The position numbers and the translations under genes are program-made. Below are positions 25,893 through 34,554 of a stretch of 59,955 nt of DNA, piece after piece (positions within the stretch are counted from its first letter, which is position 1; each line of letters opens with the position of its first letter). The notes beneath the pieces are model-generated. The model was not told the origin of the DNA. It saw nothing but the letters and a program-made list of their open reading frames with translations, and searched no databases. Location of the stretch: positions 1 to 59,955 of IMG/VR virus record IMGVR_UViG_3300042326_001912; one strand, written 5' to 3'. This stretch comes from a virus.

Positions 25893-26849
25893 TTAAAGAG
25901 AATCTATTGAGAAAGTAACTCTTATGCTAGATCTATACATAGGTGGGGCAGCAAACTGCTCTTGAGATCTAATTTTATCAAAAGATATCAGCTTCCATTG
26001 ATAATCAGTTGTTATATCTCCATAATTTAATCCAGATGGAGCTATTTGCCCATCATATGTAAGCGGGTATTTTTGATCGGCTAAAAGTTTTGTCTTATCT
26101 ATACCCCAAAATCTTTTTTCCCATTGATTAATAATAACATCATGAACTTGCCTTCTATCCCAAGGTGTTTCTGCAAAAACATGCATTAATATATCTTGTT
26201 TATGAACCCTATTAATAGCTCCTAGCTCATAAGGTGTCATGCTCACGGATGGCAATGTTTCTAAAACTATGGCAGGAAGCTGTATTCTATTTAGGGAAAG
26301 GACATCCCAAGCACCAGACCCTTTAGACGAAAATTGAACATCATCAACTCTAAAGCTGTCGTATTGTATAGTTTGAAACCAAGGTATATCAGCAGATACA
26401 ATCTTTACATTTCTATAAGAATGTTCGCATTTAACTGTACTAGTTGTAGCTATTGGGGAATTAAAAATAATTTTTCCTTCGGGATAATTTATCTTATATC
26501 CAGAAGGTCCAGATGTATTTTTAGGTATAAAAGATGTGTTTACATATATACCACTAATGCTTATAGGCTGATGGGTATATTCAACTCCAGACTCCCACAC
26601 CCAATCTGATCTAGCACCTTCCCAAACAGAACCATTTGCATATCTAGGATCTCTAGAAAGTCTCATCTTATAAGATGGTAAAGAATGTGAGCCAACTCCT
26701 GTCGGGTAAACTCCTGTTGGAACATAAATATTTGTAAAAGCACCAGCAGATAAAAATCCATTCTGCATAAACATATGGACAGATGTTTCTAATAGGTCTG
26801 AAGTTAAGGCATCACCATAATTTGTTACGCCATGAAATTTTATACTCAT
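25893..26849 (-). CDS. neck / tail-terminator-like structural protein
   Basis: 318 residues, beginning MSIKFHGVTNYGDALTSDLL. A beta-rich protein with many Trp/Tyr and segments such as 'SSKGSGAWDVLSLNRIQLPA' and 'PPMYRSSIRVTFSIDSL'. No catalytic residues or membrane segments are seen. It overlaps the preceding gene by 4 bases (ATGA), so translation is coupled, and it is the last gene before the probable tail tube. By synteny this slot often holds the tail terminator or a tail-completion protein. I do not recognise the family; a virion neck role is an inference. Confidence 0.5.
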   Translation of the reverse strand: MSIKFHGVTNYGDALTSDLLETSVHMFMQNGFLSAGAFTNIYVPTGVYPTGVGSHSLPSYKMRLSRDPRYANGSVWEGARSDWVWESGVEYTHQPISISGIYVNTSFIPKNTSGPSGYKINYPEGKIIFNSPIATTSTVKCEHSYRNVKIVSADIPWFQTIQYDSFRVDDVQFSSKGSGAWDVLSLNRIQLPAIVLETLPSVSMTPYELGAINRVHKQDILMHVFAETPWDRRQVHDVIINQWEKRFWGIDKTKLLADQKYPLTYDGQIAPSGLNYGDITTDYQWKLISFDKIRSQEQFAAPPMYRSSIRVTFSIDSL

Positions 26850-27502
26850 TTTAATAATTCCTCTAAGCCTTGTTGTAACTTTGCTAGCATGTCTACTTCT
26901 GTTGCAGCTAATGCCCTAGTTATCCAATTATCATCTATTGTTCCAGAATGATTTGGGTCTACCCTAAAACCCTTTGACATTTTTGGAGAAATCATTAATG
27001 CGTAACCACTTCTTGAACCCTTTAAAGGCGTACCCTTGTCTTTCATTACCTGATAATCAGCAACAACTATAGTGTCGCCAGCAGTCAATAGCCATCTTAG
27101 CCAATCTACAGTATTTCCATTTGAATCATAAGCCCCAAAATCTTTATCTAATAAAAATTCTATGCCACCCTTTAACAATTGCAATCTAACCCCGCCCAAA
27201 CTTGCTGAAGTTGGTCCAAGTTTTGTAAGTTCAATTGATCCAGATATTGCTTTTACAACTCTTTCTCCAGCATTTTGTCCTGACCTAAAGCCAAAATCGT
27301 TTCTTAAATCTCCAATATCTAAAGAGTAGTATGTATTATTAGGGTCTTTTCTTAATTTGTTTTCAATATAGGCAATAAGACTTGGCCTTATTTTTCTAAT
27401 TAACTGACTGATTGTTCGATCAAGAATTGCTTTTAGTTCTTGTGCTACAGCTAATGCAAATTGTTGTTGGTTAAGCTCAACATTGTATCTAAAAGAAGCC
27501 AT
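26846..27502 (-). CDS. tail completion protein, gp10-like by position
   Basis: 218 residues: MASFRYNVELNQQQFALAVA, then a long helix (ELKAILDRTISQLIRKIRPSLIAYIENKLR) and a mixed alpha/beta domain with a Trp pair (DWLRWLL) and a C-terminal helix (DMLAKLQQGLEELLK). Long N-terminal helices followed by a compact beta part are typical of HK97-gp10-type tail-completion proteins, and the gene lies between a neck protein and the probable tail terminator. It is separated from the upstream gene by 1 base and overlaps the downstream gene by ATGA. The assignment depends mainly on order and architecture. Confidence 0.5.
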   Translation of the reverse strand: MASFRYNVELNQQQFALAVAQELKAILDRTISQLIRKIRPSLIAYIENKLRKDPNNTYYSLDIGDLRNDFGFRSGQNAGERVVKAISGSIELTKLGPTSASLGGVRLQLLKGGIEFLLDKDFGAYDSNGNTVDWLRWLLTAGDTIVVADYQVMKDKGTPLKGSRSGYALMISPKMSKGFRVDPNHSGTIDDNWITRALAATEVDMLAKLQQGLEELLK

Positions 27503-27503
27503 T

Positions 27504-28025
27504 TTAAGCTCCTATTCTATTCCATACAGCAACCCAATATCTGTTTTGCACTATGTTTCCTTGATCAATAGGCTCGCCAGCAAGTTCATATGTATATCTA
27601 ATCATTGGCTCTAAGCTTATTTGCATAATCATTTTTCTTGACTGCAAAACATTTGCTAAATCTTTTATATATCCCTTGGTCTGAATTGTTCCTGCTGGAT
27701 GCTGTATGTTTGCTGGAATTTTAACAAACCAATCAGAAGGGCTATTTGATATTAAAAGCTTTATCGGAGTTGTTGTTTCTGAAAAATGATACCCCCTACC
27801 ATCACACATAGGGCAAATACTGTTATTTGGAAATGGCATAGGTCCACCATTAGTCCAATGATTTGATGACTTATTTCCAATTGGATCTATAACGCAGTTA
27901 ACACAAACATTTGGAAGTGGAGGATAAACCAATAGGCAATCCTTGCCCAATTGATCTATTAGGTCATCTATAGCATCTTGAGCTATTTTTTTGACATCAT
28001 CAGATAATGTAAATAATTTGCCCAT
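27504..28025 (-). CDS. zinc-binding head-tail neck protein
   Basis: 173 residues. Two Cys pairs, CVNC (residues 41-44) and CPMCDGRGYH (71-80), form a probable four-Cys zinc site; the second has the DnaJ-like CxxCxGxG pattern. The rest is a beta domain (PIKLLISNSPSDWFVKIPAN, EPMIRYTYELAGEPI). Its place between connector-like genes and tail-completion genes suggests a head-closure protein. The ATG has no standard Shine-Dalgarno, but a GGTGTATTA motif ends only about 10 bases upstream, so either the leader is very short or the GGTG serves as a weak ribosome site. Zinc binding is inferred from Cys spacing only. Confidence 0.6.
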   Translation of the reverse strand: MGKLFTLSDDVKKIAQDAIDDLIDQLGKDCLLVYPPLPNVCVNCVIDPIGNKSSNHWTNGGPMPFPNNSICPMCDGRGYHFSETTTPIKLLISNSPSDWFVKIPANIQHPAGTIQTKGYIKDLANVLQSRKMIMQISLEPMIRYTYELAGEPIDQGNIVQNRYWVAVWNRIGA

Positions 28026-28031
28026 AATGTA

Positions 28032-28041
28032 TAATACACCA
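28032..28041 (-). promoter_or_regulatory. recurrent TAATACACCA motif upstream of neck gene
   Basis: Coding-strand TGGTGTATTA lies 6 to 15 bases before the ATG at 28025. Same core as at 25881, 30923, 51448 and 55034. If it is a promoter -10 element, the transcript would be almost leaderless here. Confidence 0.35.
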
Positions 28042-28056
28042 CTGATAATTATACAA

Positions 28057-29856
28057 TTAAAGCTTCTTTAAAATTAAATAATCGTCTGATGAATTAATTA
28101 CACTAAGTTTTTCAGATTTTTTATAAATATCTGCAACTTCTTGGTCTGCATTGACTATAATTAAGCAGTCCTTAGACCTTAAAAATGTTTCTTGTTTGAC
28201 CAATGAAAAATCAATAAGTTCTTGAGACAAGCCTTTATAGTTAATCAGTAGAGTTCTAGGGTTCTCTTCTGGTGCTTGAAAATCATCTTCTTTATCTGTA
28301 AGAATAAAGTTTTCATAGCTAAAATTCTTTATTGTTGTTTGTAATTGCTCTTTAGATTTATTTTTATATTCATCTACTCTAACTACTCCAAGACCCCTTT
28401 GGCAAAGAGCAATGGTGGTTTGTAGACCTTCTGAGCTTATATCTAAACAATACGAGTTGCTTGCTGCCCAAACAATTTCTCTTACTGCTTCAACTGAAAG
28501 CCCACCATCAACATTAGGTAGAGGAACATATTGCATTCTAAGTCTAAGAATGTTTTCTTCAAATGTATAAAGAAAAGGAACAATATTTTCTTTTTCACAA
28601 ATATAAGAAAACTCTGCACCTTCTTTGTAATCATCTAGAACTTTTTGTGCAAAATCTTTGCTAACAAAATATAAAGGTGCATCGTCTAGTTCGTCAATAT
28701 CTGCAATTTTATAAGAAAGTTGAGAATGCTTTGTCTTTAGAGATGACTTATTTATCTGATCAAATATAGTTATCTTTGCTTGACCTGTTTTAATTAATGG
28801 CCAAAAATCAATCATTATATTTATATTTTTTTCTAGCCTTAAATTACCCTTACATATTAACGCATAGTCATTTCCTTCTGCGATAAATTTTTCTAATACA
28901 GATTTTAAATTTGCACCCAACATATATTCTTTTTCTTTAGTCCATTTAATTTTTTTAAATGATTCTTCAGTAGTTACACTTTCTCTTCCAATAACATAAG
29001 CTTTAACTTTAATTGCATTTTTTTCTGAAGAGTTTATTGGAGTGGGATTGCCAATAAATTTAGCTGAATCAGAAATTGCTTTAAATAGCTCTTCTTGCGT
29101 TACTTTACCACTAAAATAATTAATTACTTCTCTATGATTCCAACCAATTTCTGTCCAACCAACAATATAATTAAAAATTCTATCTACAACAGATAATGGG
29201 TATGGAACACCTTTTGGTCTGCCAAATCTATGTATCCATTTTAAAAATGTTAGACAAACTGCTTTGCCACCATTCTGCCTAAACTTTTCTTGAATGTATC
29301 CTTCTTCAGAACCAAATCCACGAAATGCTGGATGAAATTTTGGCCAAGCATCTTTTCTACAGCAATAAAGCCCACCACCCTGCATTGGAATTTCAAATTC
29401 TTCTTCTGAAATAGCTCTAGGATCATTGCCCCAAGTTCCATACATATGACCTCTCCAGCCTGGATCAAAATGCGTAGATGTGCTTTTTTGATCATCGTAA
29501 AGAAGTGGTCCTTGAATTAAATTTTTTGTATTTTCGTTTTGCTTTAAATACTCTTTAAGTTTTTTAATTGAGTCTTTGACTAACAAAACATGGCAATCAA
29601 CACACATAACAAACTTACCTTTTGCAAGTTCAAATACTGCATTTTTAGCTGGTGCTGTTCCCTGACAATCAGGTCTATGATAATAGGAAGCACCAACACT
29701 TTCGCACAATTTTTTGGTGTCTTCACAAAGTTTTGGCTTTGTATCTACTACTAAAAGCTCAACACCTTCTAGATCATGATAAGCTTTTAGAGATTGAAGT
29801 GTAAAGTAAACACCATCGAAATCATCGTATGTAGGCATACCAATAGTTAAAAACAT
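28057..29856 (-). CDS. GT2-type glycosyltransferase with a second unknown domain
   Basis: 599 residues. Residues 1-~260 form a GT-A fold glycosyltransferase of family 2: 'FLTIGMPTYDDFDGVYFTLQ' at the start, VELLVVDTK, a metal site VDCH at 86-89 (the usual DxD has become DCH), and 'FRGFGSEEGYIQEKFRQNGG' near 178-197, the acceptor-side acidic motif of GalNAc-transferase-like enzymes. Residues ~280-599 are separate; 'YCLDISSEGLQTTIALCQRG' followed by 'GVVRVDEYKN' resembles a Rossmann-type nucleotide or SAM-binding start, but I cannot name it. AAAGGAGG precedes the ATG. It lies inside the neck operon, so modification of virion proteins is more likely than of DNA; the substrate is unknown. Confidence 0.75.
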   Translation of the reverse strand: MFLTIGMPTYDDFDGVYFTLQSLKAYHDLEGVELLVVDTKPKLCEDTKKLCESVGASYYHRPDCQGTAPAKNAVFELAKGKFVMCVDCHVLLVKDSIKKLKEYLKQNENTKNLIQGPLLYDDQKSTSTHFDPGWRGHMYGTWGNDPRAISEEEFEIPMQGGGLYCCRKDAWPKFHPAFRGFGSEEGYIQEKFRQNGGKAVCLTFLKWIHRFGRPKGVPYPLSVVDRIFNYIVGWTEIGWNHREVINYFSGKVTQEELFKAISDSAKFIGNPTPINSSEKNAIKVKAYVIGRESVTTEESFKKIKWTKEKEYMLGANLKSVLEKFIAEGNDYALICKGNLRLEKNINIMIDFWPLIKTGQAKITIFDQINKSSLKTKHSQLSYKIADIDELDDAPLYFVSKDFAQKVLDDYKEGAEFSYICEKENIVPFLYTFEENILRLRMQYVPLPNVDGGLSVEAVREIVWAASNSYCLDISSEGLQTTIALCQRGLGVVRVDEYKNKSKEQLQTTIKNFSYENFILTDKEDDFQAPEENPRTLLINYKGLSQELIDFSLVKQETFLRSKDCLIIVNADQEVADIYKKSEKLSVINSSDDYLILKKL

Positions 29857-29886
29857 AAATCCTCCTTTAGCTTCCTAAAACTTAAA

Positions 29887-30345
29887 TTAAGCCTGTTTTG
29901 CAACAAACAATCCAGATAGCTCAACTGAATAAACATTGACAGCATCCAATGGAACAAATCCATTTTCAAATACTAGTTCTTGACTTGCTGCCAAATTATA
30001 TGATGTAGTTGTATCAGCATCTTCACCAAAATTCAAGTGCATAATTCCAGTAGAATTGTTTTTAAAGTAAAAATAATTTCTTCCTGATTTTGCAGGGAAG
30101 ATTTGTTGGCTAATTCCTGTTGCAGCAATAGCACTAGAACCATCTTCAAGACTATCGCTCATGCTAGTATCTACATTGTAATAGCCAAAATTTCTACTTA
30201 AATTTACTGGTTCAATATCAGAAAATGTTCTAACATCAACCCTATTGTAAGTAGTTACTTCTCCAGAAGGATGCCCTTCAGTTGGTTGAATAGTTGAAGA
30301 TCCAATTTTAATCACACCGCTATTAATTATATGATGAGTTGCCAT
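29887..30345 (-). CDS. small virion protein with a decoration-like beta domain
   Basis: 152 residues. The C-terminal half carries 'NYFYFKNNSTGIMHLNFGED', 'QELVFENGFVPLDAV' and 'VNVYSVELSGLF', a pattern seen in small phage surface proteins where an aromatic strand is followed by 'NFG' and a final 'VPxxAVxVYS' strand. The N-terminus (HHIINSGVIKIGSSTIQPTE) looks like an attachment arm. No Cys cluster, membrane segment or enzyme motif. The ATG follows AGGAGTAGGTAG. It sits between the connector-like gene and the glycosyltransferase. A head or neck decoration role is inferred. Confidence 0.5.
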   Translation of the reverse strand: MATHHIINSGVIKIGSSTIQPTEGHPSGEVTTYNRVDVRTFSDIEPVNLSRNFGYYNVDTSMSDSLEDGSSAIAATGISQQIFPAKSGRNYFYFKNNSTGIMHLNFGEDADTTTSYNLAASQELVFENGFVPLDAVNVYSVELSGLFVAKQA

Positions 30346-30356
30346 CTACCTACTCC

Positions 30357-30887
30357 TTATCTTGGGAAAAATGTTCTGCCTTCATTGCTAGTATAATAAA
30401 CTTGATCTCTAGAACCAGCAAATATTCTAAACGGACTCATTATAGCAGCACCAGCTACTAATCCAACTCTTGCCGTTTGATATTCTAGTTTAACTTCTTC
30501 GTAAACAGAACACCAACCCTTTTCTAGTAATTTCATTCTACCATCCATAGTTCCACGCAAGTCAATAGAAGAACTACCATCTCTAATAGCAATTCCTTGA
30601 CCAACAGCCCTTCTTGTCTCGCCACGCTCTATTAAACATGCTGATTTTATAGTCACTAAATTTATAAAGTTGTCATCTCTAGTAGTCGCCCTATCTACTG
30701 GACTAGGATTAATTGTAAGTGCTTGAATATCAACTTGAAAATTATTTGCAAATCTTAATTCTGAAGTAACTAGTTGAGCAGCAACAGCAATTACTTGCGT
30801 AAGTCGTTTGTCTGTATAGAGTTGTGGAGAAACTAAATCGTCTAGTAAAACTCTCAATAATGTTATGAATTCTGCTTGCCAGTACAT
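30357..30887 (-). CDS. head-tail connector / adaptor-like protein
   Basis: 176 residues, mostly helical at the N-terminus (MYWQAEFITLLRVLLDDLVS, then 'QVIAVAAQLVTSELRF') with a beta hairpin in the middle and a Tyr/Arg-rich end (DQVYYTSNEGRTFFPR). Helical adaptor proteins of the HK97 gp6 / SPP1 gp15 kind have this size and shape and are encoded at this point of the neck module. 'IRDGSSSIDLRG' may be the loop that contacts the portal. It has only a weak ribosome site (AGAGG). A TAATACACC motif lies in the short gap upstream, making it the likely first gene of the neck transcript. Confidence 0.55.
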   Translation of the reverse strand: MYWQAEFITLLRVLLDDLVSPQLYTDKRLTQVIAVAAQLVTSELRFANNFQVDIQALTINPSPVDRATTRDDNFINLVTIKSACLIERGETRRAVGQGIAIRDGSSSIDLRGTMDGRMKLLEKGWCSVYEEVKLEYQTARVGLVAGAAIMSPFRIFAGSRDQVYYTSNEGRTFFPR

Positions 30888-30922
30888 AATAGCCTCTATG
30901 GTTAGAGTATTGTTTCAATTAA

Positions 30923-30932
30923 TAATACACCA
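30923..30932 (-). promoter_or_regulatory. recurrent TAATACACCA motif upstream of neck operon
   Basis: Coding-strand TGGTGTATTATTAATT, about 36 bases before the ATG of the connector-like gene, in the 49-base gap after the Cys-rich stalk protein. This is the position expected for a promoter of the neck genes. Confidence 0.4.
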
Positions 30933-30936
30933 TATT

Positions 30937-33900
30937 TTAATCGGTAAATGGTGGCACTATAACTATATTGCCAACAGACAGCGTAATTATATGGGTATTA
31001 GATAATGTAGATCTAAATTCATATGACCACCTTCCTGCCCCAATTTGTGCTAATTCTTCATTGCTAAGTTCAATTCTTAAAGATGTTCCATTAAGTAGCT
31101 GTGCTCGTTTAATGAATGTTGGTCTAGAATCAATCATAAAGTCTGTAGTAGAACCAGTTAGATCTGGCCAATCAACAGAAGTTATGTCTATCGACCTTGA
31201 TTCTTCTGTTAAGTAGTCATCTGTGAGTCTTAGTTCTATAGGATCTTCTGGATTAATTGGTATTGGATTTGTTAATGCTGGAACTCCTACTCCAGAAGTA
31301 GCACACCTTGTACTTACTTTAACATCTACATTTTCATATTCTTCTGGATTAATTGCAGTAGCACCTAAAAGTTCAGACCCACAATAAAACTTAATCGCAC
31401 CTCTAAATGATGTTGGTATTATTCCAGTAAATAGATAATTTCCGTTTGTAAGATTTACAAATCCTGTTGAATGTGAAACGCCATAATTTGTTCCATCACC
31501 ATTTATTAATTGTGCATATATGTTTTGACAATTTTCATATCTTTTTCCCAAAGAAAGACTAACCCCTAAAGTAAATCCTTCTGATGGATTAGGATTTAAG
31601 TTAGATGTAAATACAGCTATTTCATAACCAAGATATTCTTCTGAAGTAGGCGTTGGCGTAGGAGTAGGTGTAGGCGTTGGGGTAGGTGTCGGTGTTGGAG
31701 TTGGTGTAGGAGTTGGCGTTGGAGTCGGTGTTGGAGTTGGAGTCGGGCTAGGTGTAGGACTCGGTGTAGGTGAAGGCGTTGGGCTTGGGCTTGGAGTCGG
31801 ACTAGGCGTTGGCGATGGACTAGGTGTCGGTGAAGGCGTTGGGCTTGGGCTTGGAGTCGGGCTAGGTGTAGGACTCGGTGTTGGACTAGGCGTTGGGCTA
31901 GGCGTTGGACTAGGTGAAGGTGTAGGGCTAGGCGTTGGACTAGGAGTCGGACTAGGAGTCGGTGAAGGCGTTGGACTTGGTGTAGGCGATGGCGTTGGAC
32001 TAGGAGTCGGGCTAGGTGTTGGACTCGGAGTCGGTGAAGGCGTTGGCGAAGGAGTCGGGCTAGGTGTTGGGCTTGGTGTAGGCGATGGCGTTGGACTAGG
32101 AGTCGGGCTAGGTGTTGGACTCGGAGTCGGTGAAGGCGTTGGACTAGGGCTAGGTGTTGGACTCGGAGTCGGTGAAGGCGTTGGACTAGGACTTGGTGAA
32201 GGCGTTGGGCTAGGCGTTGGACTTGGAGTCGGTGAAGGCGTTGGGCTAGGTGTAGGCGAAGGCGTTGGACTAGGACTTGGTGAAGGCGATGGACTAGGGC
32301 TAGGACTTGGTGAAGGTGACGGACTGGGGCTTGGGCTAGGCGATGGCGATGGACTAGGGCTAGGACTTGGTGAAGGCGATGGACTAGGGCTAGGACTCGG
32401 TGAAGGTGACGGACTGGGGCTTGGGCTAGGCGATGGCGATGGACTAGGGCTAGGACTCGGTGAAGGTGATGGACTGGGGCTTGGACTAGGCGATTGATTA
32501 ACACACTCCCAATCAACACATATTTGACCTTCTGCACAAGGAGTTGCACAACCCCCACAATTTTCAATATCTATTCTTATATTTATGCATATTCCATCAC
32601 AACAATATTCTCCTGATGCACATTGAACTCCACAATCTCCACAATTTGAAAAATCTGTATTTAAATTTATACATTCACCAAAACAACACACTTTTTCTGC
32701 TTGATCACAACAAACTCCAGAACAACAAGAACCAACACATGGAAAAGCATCACATGCACCACAATTATTAGGATCACCCATAGTGTTTGTACATTGACCA
32801 TTACAGCATTCTTCATCAGGACCACAAACATTTCCACAAGAACCACAGTTTTCTGAATCTAAATTTAGATCTTTACATTCTCCAAAACAACACGCATAGG
32901 GATCACCAAATTCATCACTCGCACAAGGAATATATGAACCGCCACAAAATGGACTGGTACATTCTCCCTCTATACATGTAGCAGGAGGAAGACAATCCCA
33001 TGTACAAGCACCACAATTATCATTGTCAGTACTTATATTTTTACATTGACCATCACAACATGTTTCTCCTATAGCACAGACATTTCCACAACTGCCACAA
33101 TTATTATTATCACCTTTAAAATATGTTATTTTTTTCTGTAAAGAAACTGGATTTACACAACATAGAGCAACTGAATCTAAAACGCATTGACCCTCACAAC
33201 AAGTTCTTCCTGCTGCACAAACTACTCCACAATCACCACAATTAGCATTATCTATTGTTTGATCTATACAAATTCCATTGCAACATATTCCCTGACAAAT
33301 AGTTCCACAGCTACCGCAATTTAATCTATCTGTTAATACTTCTTTACATATTCCATCGCAACACATTTCATCTTGAGCACAAGCAGTGCAACCACCACAA
33401 TGTAATTCATCGCTTAATATATCTATACAGCTTCCGTCACAACATGCTTCTCCTACGCCACAGGTTACTCCACAAGCACCACAATTTGCATCGTTTTCTA
33501 AGATATCTATACAGATTCCATTACAGCAAGCCGTTCCAGTACCACAAACAGTTCCACAAGCACCACAATTTGAATTATCAGTTAAAGTATTTGTGCAACC
33601 ATTGCCACAACATTCTTCTTCTTCAGCACAAGTAATTCCACAACCACGACAATTTGCATTAGTATTAAGTGTTACGCATTGCCCATCACAACAGAGTCTT
33701 CCTGCTTCACAAACTATTCCACAATCACCACAATTTGAACTATCTGTTAGAGGATCTATACAATTTCCATTACAACATATTTGACCAATAGGACAAATAT
33801 TTCCACAGCTACCACAATTTGAATTATCTGTATTTACATTGACACATTGATTATTGCAACATCCCAAAGGGTATACGCATGAATTATTACAGACATCACA

Positions 33901-34545
33901 TTCTGCATTATCTGAAACGCACTCTCCAGCACATGGATGAGTACCAGTAGGACAGGGAGGCGTACATACGCCAAGATTGCATATTTGACCAGGAGGACAA
34001 GCATTTTCACAACCAGCACAATTTGCTGCATCATACCAAATATTTGAACAACCACTATTACAACATGTTTCATTATTTTCACAAACTGTGCCACAAGTTG
34101 AGCAATTCCATCTTTGTAATCTAGGAACACATGCACCCCCACAACAATGTTCATCTGGAGCACATACATGACCACAAGTTCCACAGTTGTTTTCATCAGT
34201 CAAATAATATTTTTGAACACCATTACAACAGATTGTGCCAATTATCCAATTGTCACAACTGCCACAATTTTGATCATTTGTTAACAAATTTACACATTCA
34301 TATGCAAATGGTCCTGGTATTACATCTTGAAAAGCACAACAAGTAAGACCTTCGCCACATGATGGAAAACAACCATCATCTCCTGATCCATCTGGTATAC
34401 AATCATAAGTTACCTGCTCACCAAGAGTTCCAACCCTTTGAGGTGATGGTGGACACACACAACTACCTTCACTGCATGGGTTTACAAGAACCCAATATCC
34501 TGAGTAAGTGTCGAATGAATAAGTACAACTTTGAGAACAACTCAT
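30937..34545 (-). CDS. giant Cys-rich repeat protein with (S/T)P stalk and C-terminal anchor
   Basis: 1,202 residues in three parts. Residues ~1-680 contain about 18 tandem Cys modules of ~28-45 residues, typified by CCNGxCxxxxTDxxNCGxCG and CxxGxxCCxGxC, resembling Stig1-type and myxobacterial Cys-rich repeats; they should form disulfides once outside the cell. Residues ~684-967 are a pure Ser-Pro/Thr-Pro stalk. Residues ~970-1,202 hold an Ig-like domain and then a ~100-residue end domain ([19 protein letters not shown] ... [16 protein letters not shown] ... [16 protein letters not shown]) nearly matching the end of the protease at 38038-40038. AGGAG precedes the ATG. No signal peptide, as expected for a virion protein. 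Probable surface-exposed adhesin; receptor unknown. Confidence 0.75.
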   Translation of the reverse strand: MSCSQSCTYSFDTYSGYWVLVNPCSEGSCVCPPSPQRVGTLGEQVTYDCIPDGSGDDGCFPSCGEGLTCCAFQDVIPGPFAYECVNLLTNDQNCGSCDNWIIGTICCNGVQKYYLTDENNCGTCGHVCAPDEHCCGGACVPRLQRWNCSTCGTVCENNETCCNSGCSNIWYDAANCAGCENACPPGQICNLGVCTPPCPTGTHPCAGECVSDNAECDVCNNSCVYPLGCCNNQCVNVNTDNSNCGSCGNICPIGQICCNGNCIDPLTDSSNCGDCGIVCEAGRLCCDGQCVTLNTNANCRGCGITCAEEEECCGNGCTNTLTDNSNCGACGTVCGTGTACCNGICIDILENDANCGACGVTCGVGEACCDGSCIDILSDELHCGGCTACAQDEMCCDGICKEVLTDRLNCGSCGTICQGICCNGICIDQTIDNANCGDCGVVCAAGRTCCEGQCVLDSVALCCVNPVSLQKKITYFKGDNNNCGSCGNVCAIGETCCDGQCKNISTDNDNCGACTWDCLPPATCIEGECTSPFCGGSYIPCASDEFGDPYACCFGECKDLNLDSENCGSCGNVCGPDEECCNGQCTNTMGDPNNCGACDAFPCVGSCCSGVCCDQAEKVCCFGECINLNTDFSNCGDCGVQCASGEYCCDGICINIRIDIENCGGCATPCAEGQICVDWECVNQSPSPSPSPSPSPSPSPSPSPSPSPSPSPSPSPSPSPSPSPSPSPSPSPSPSPSPSPSPSPSPSPSPSPSPSPSPSPTPSPTPSPTPSPTPSPTPSPTPSPSPSPTPSPTPSPTPSPSPTPSPTPSPTPSPTPSPTPSPTPSPTPSPTPSPTPSPTPSPTPSPTPSPTPSPTPSPTPSPTPSPTPSPTPSPTPSPSPTPSPTPSPTPSPTPSPTPSPSPTPSPTPSPSPTPSPTPSPSPTPSPTPSPTPSPTPTPTPTPTPTPTPTPTPTPTPTPTPTPTPTPTSEEYLGYEIAVFTSNLNPNPSEGFTLGVSLSLGKRYENCQNIYAQLINGDGTNYGVSHSTGFVNLTNGNYLFTGIIPTSFRGAIKFYCGSELLGATAINPEEYENVDVKVSTRCATSGVGVPALTNPIPINPEDPIELRLTDDYLTEESRSIDITSVDWPDLTGSTTDFMIDSRPTFIKRAQLLNGTSLRIELSNEELAQIGAGRWSYEFRSTLSNTHIITLSVGNIVIVPPFTD
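31645..32495 (-). repeat. Ser-Pro/Thr-Pro coding repeat of the first Cys-rich protein
   Basis: About 850 bases of 6-base units (plus strand GGNNNN types such as ggcgtt, ggagtc, ggtgaa, ggacta) encoding alternating (S/T)P. A longer 90-base periodicity is visible: a unit starting tgaaggtgacggactggg occurs at 32311 and again at 32401. The region is much richer in GC than its surroundings, with C on the coding strand. Confidence 0.9.
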
Positions 34546-34554
34546 TTTAAACTC

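Noticed and set aside
25893-26849. Tail sheath protein
   Set aside because: 318 residues is short, and no second copy or sheath-like features accompany the probable tube gene.
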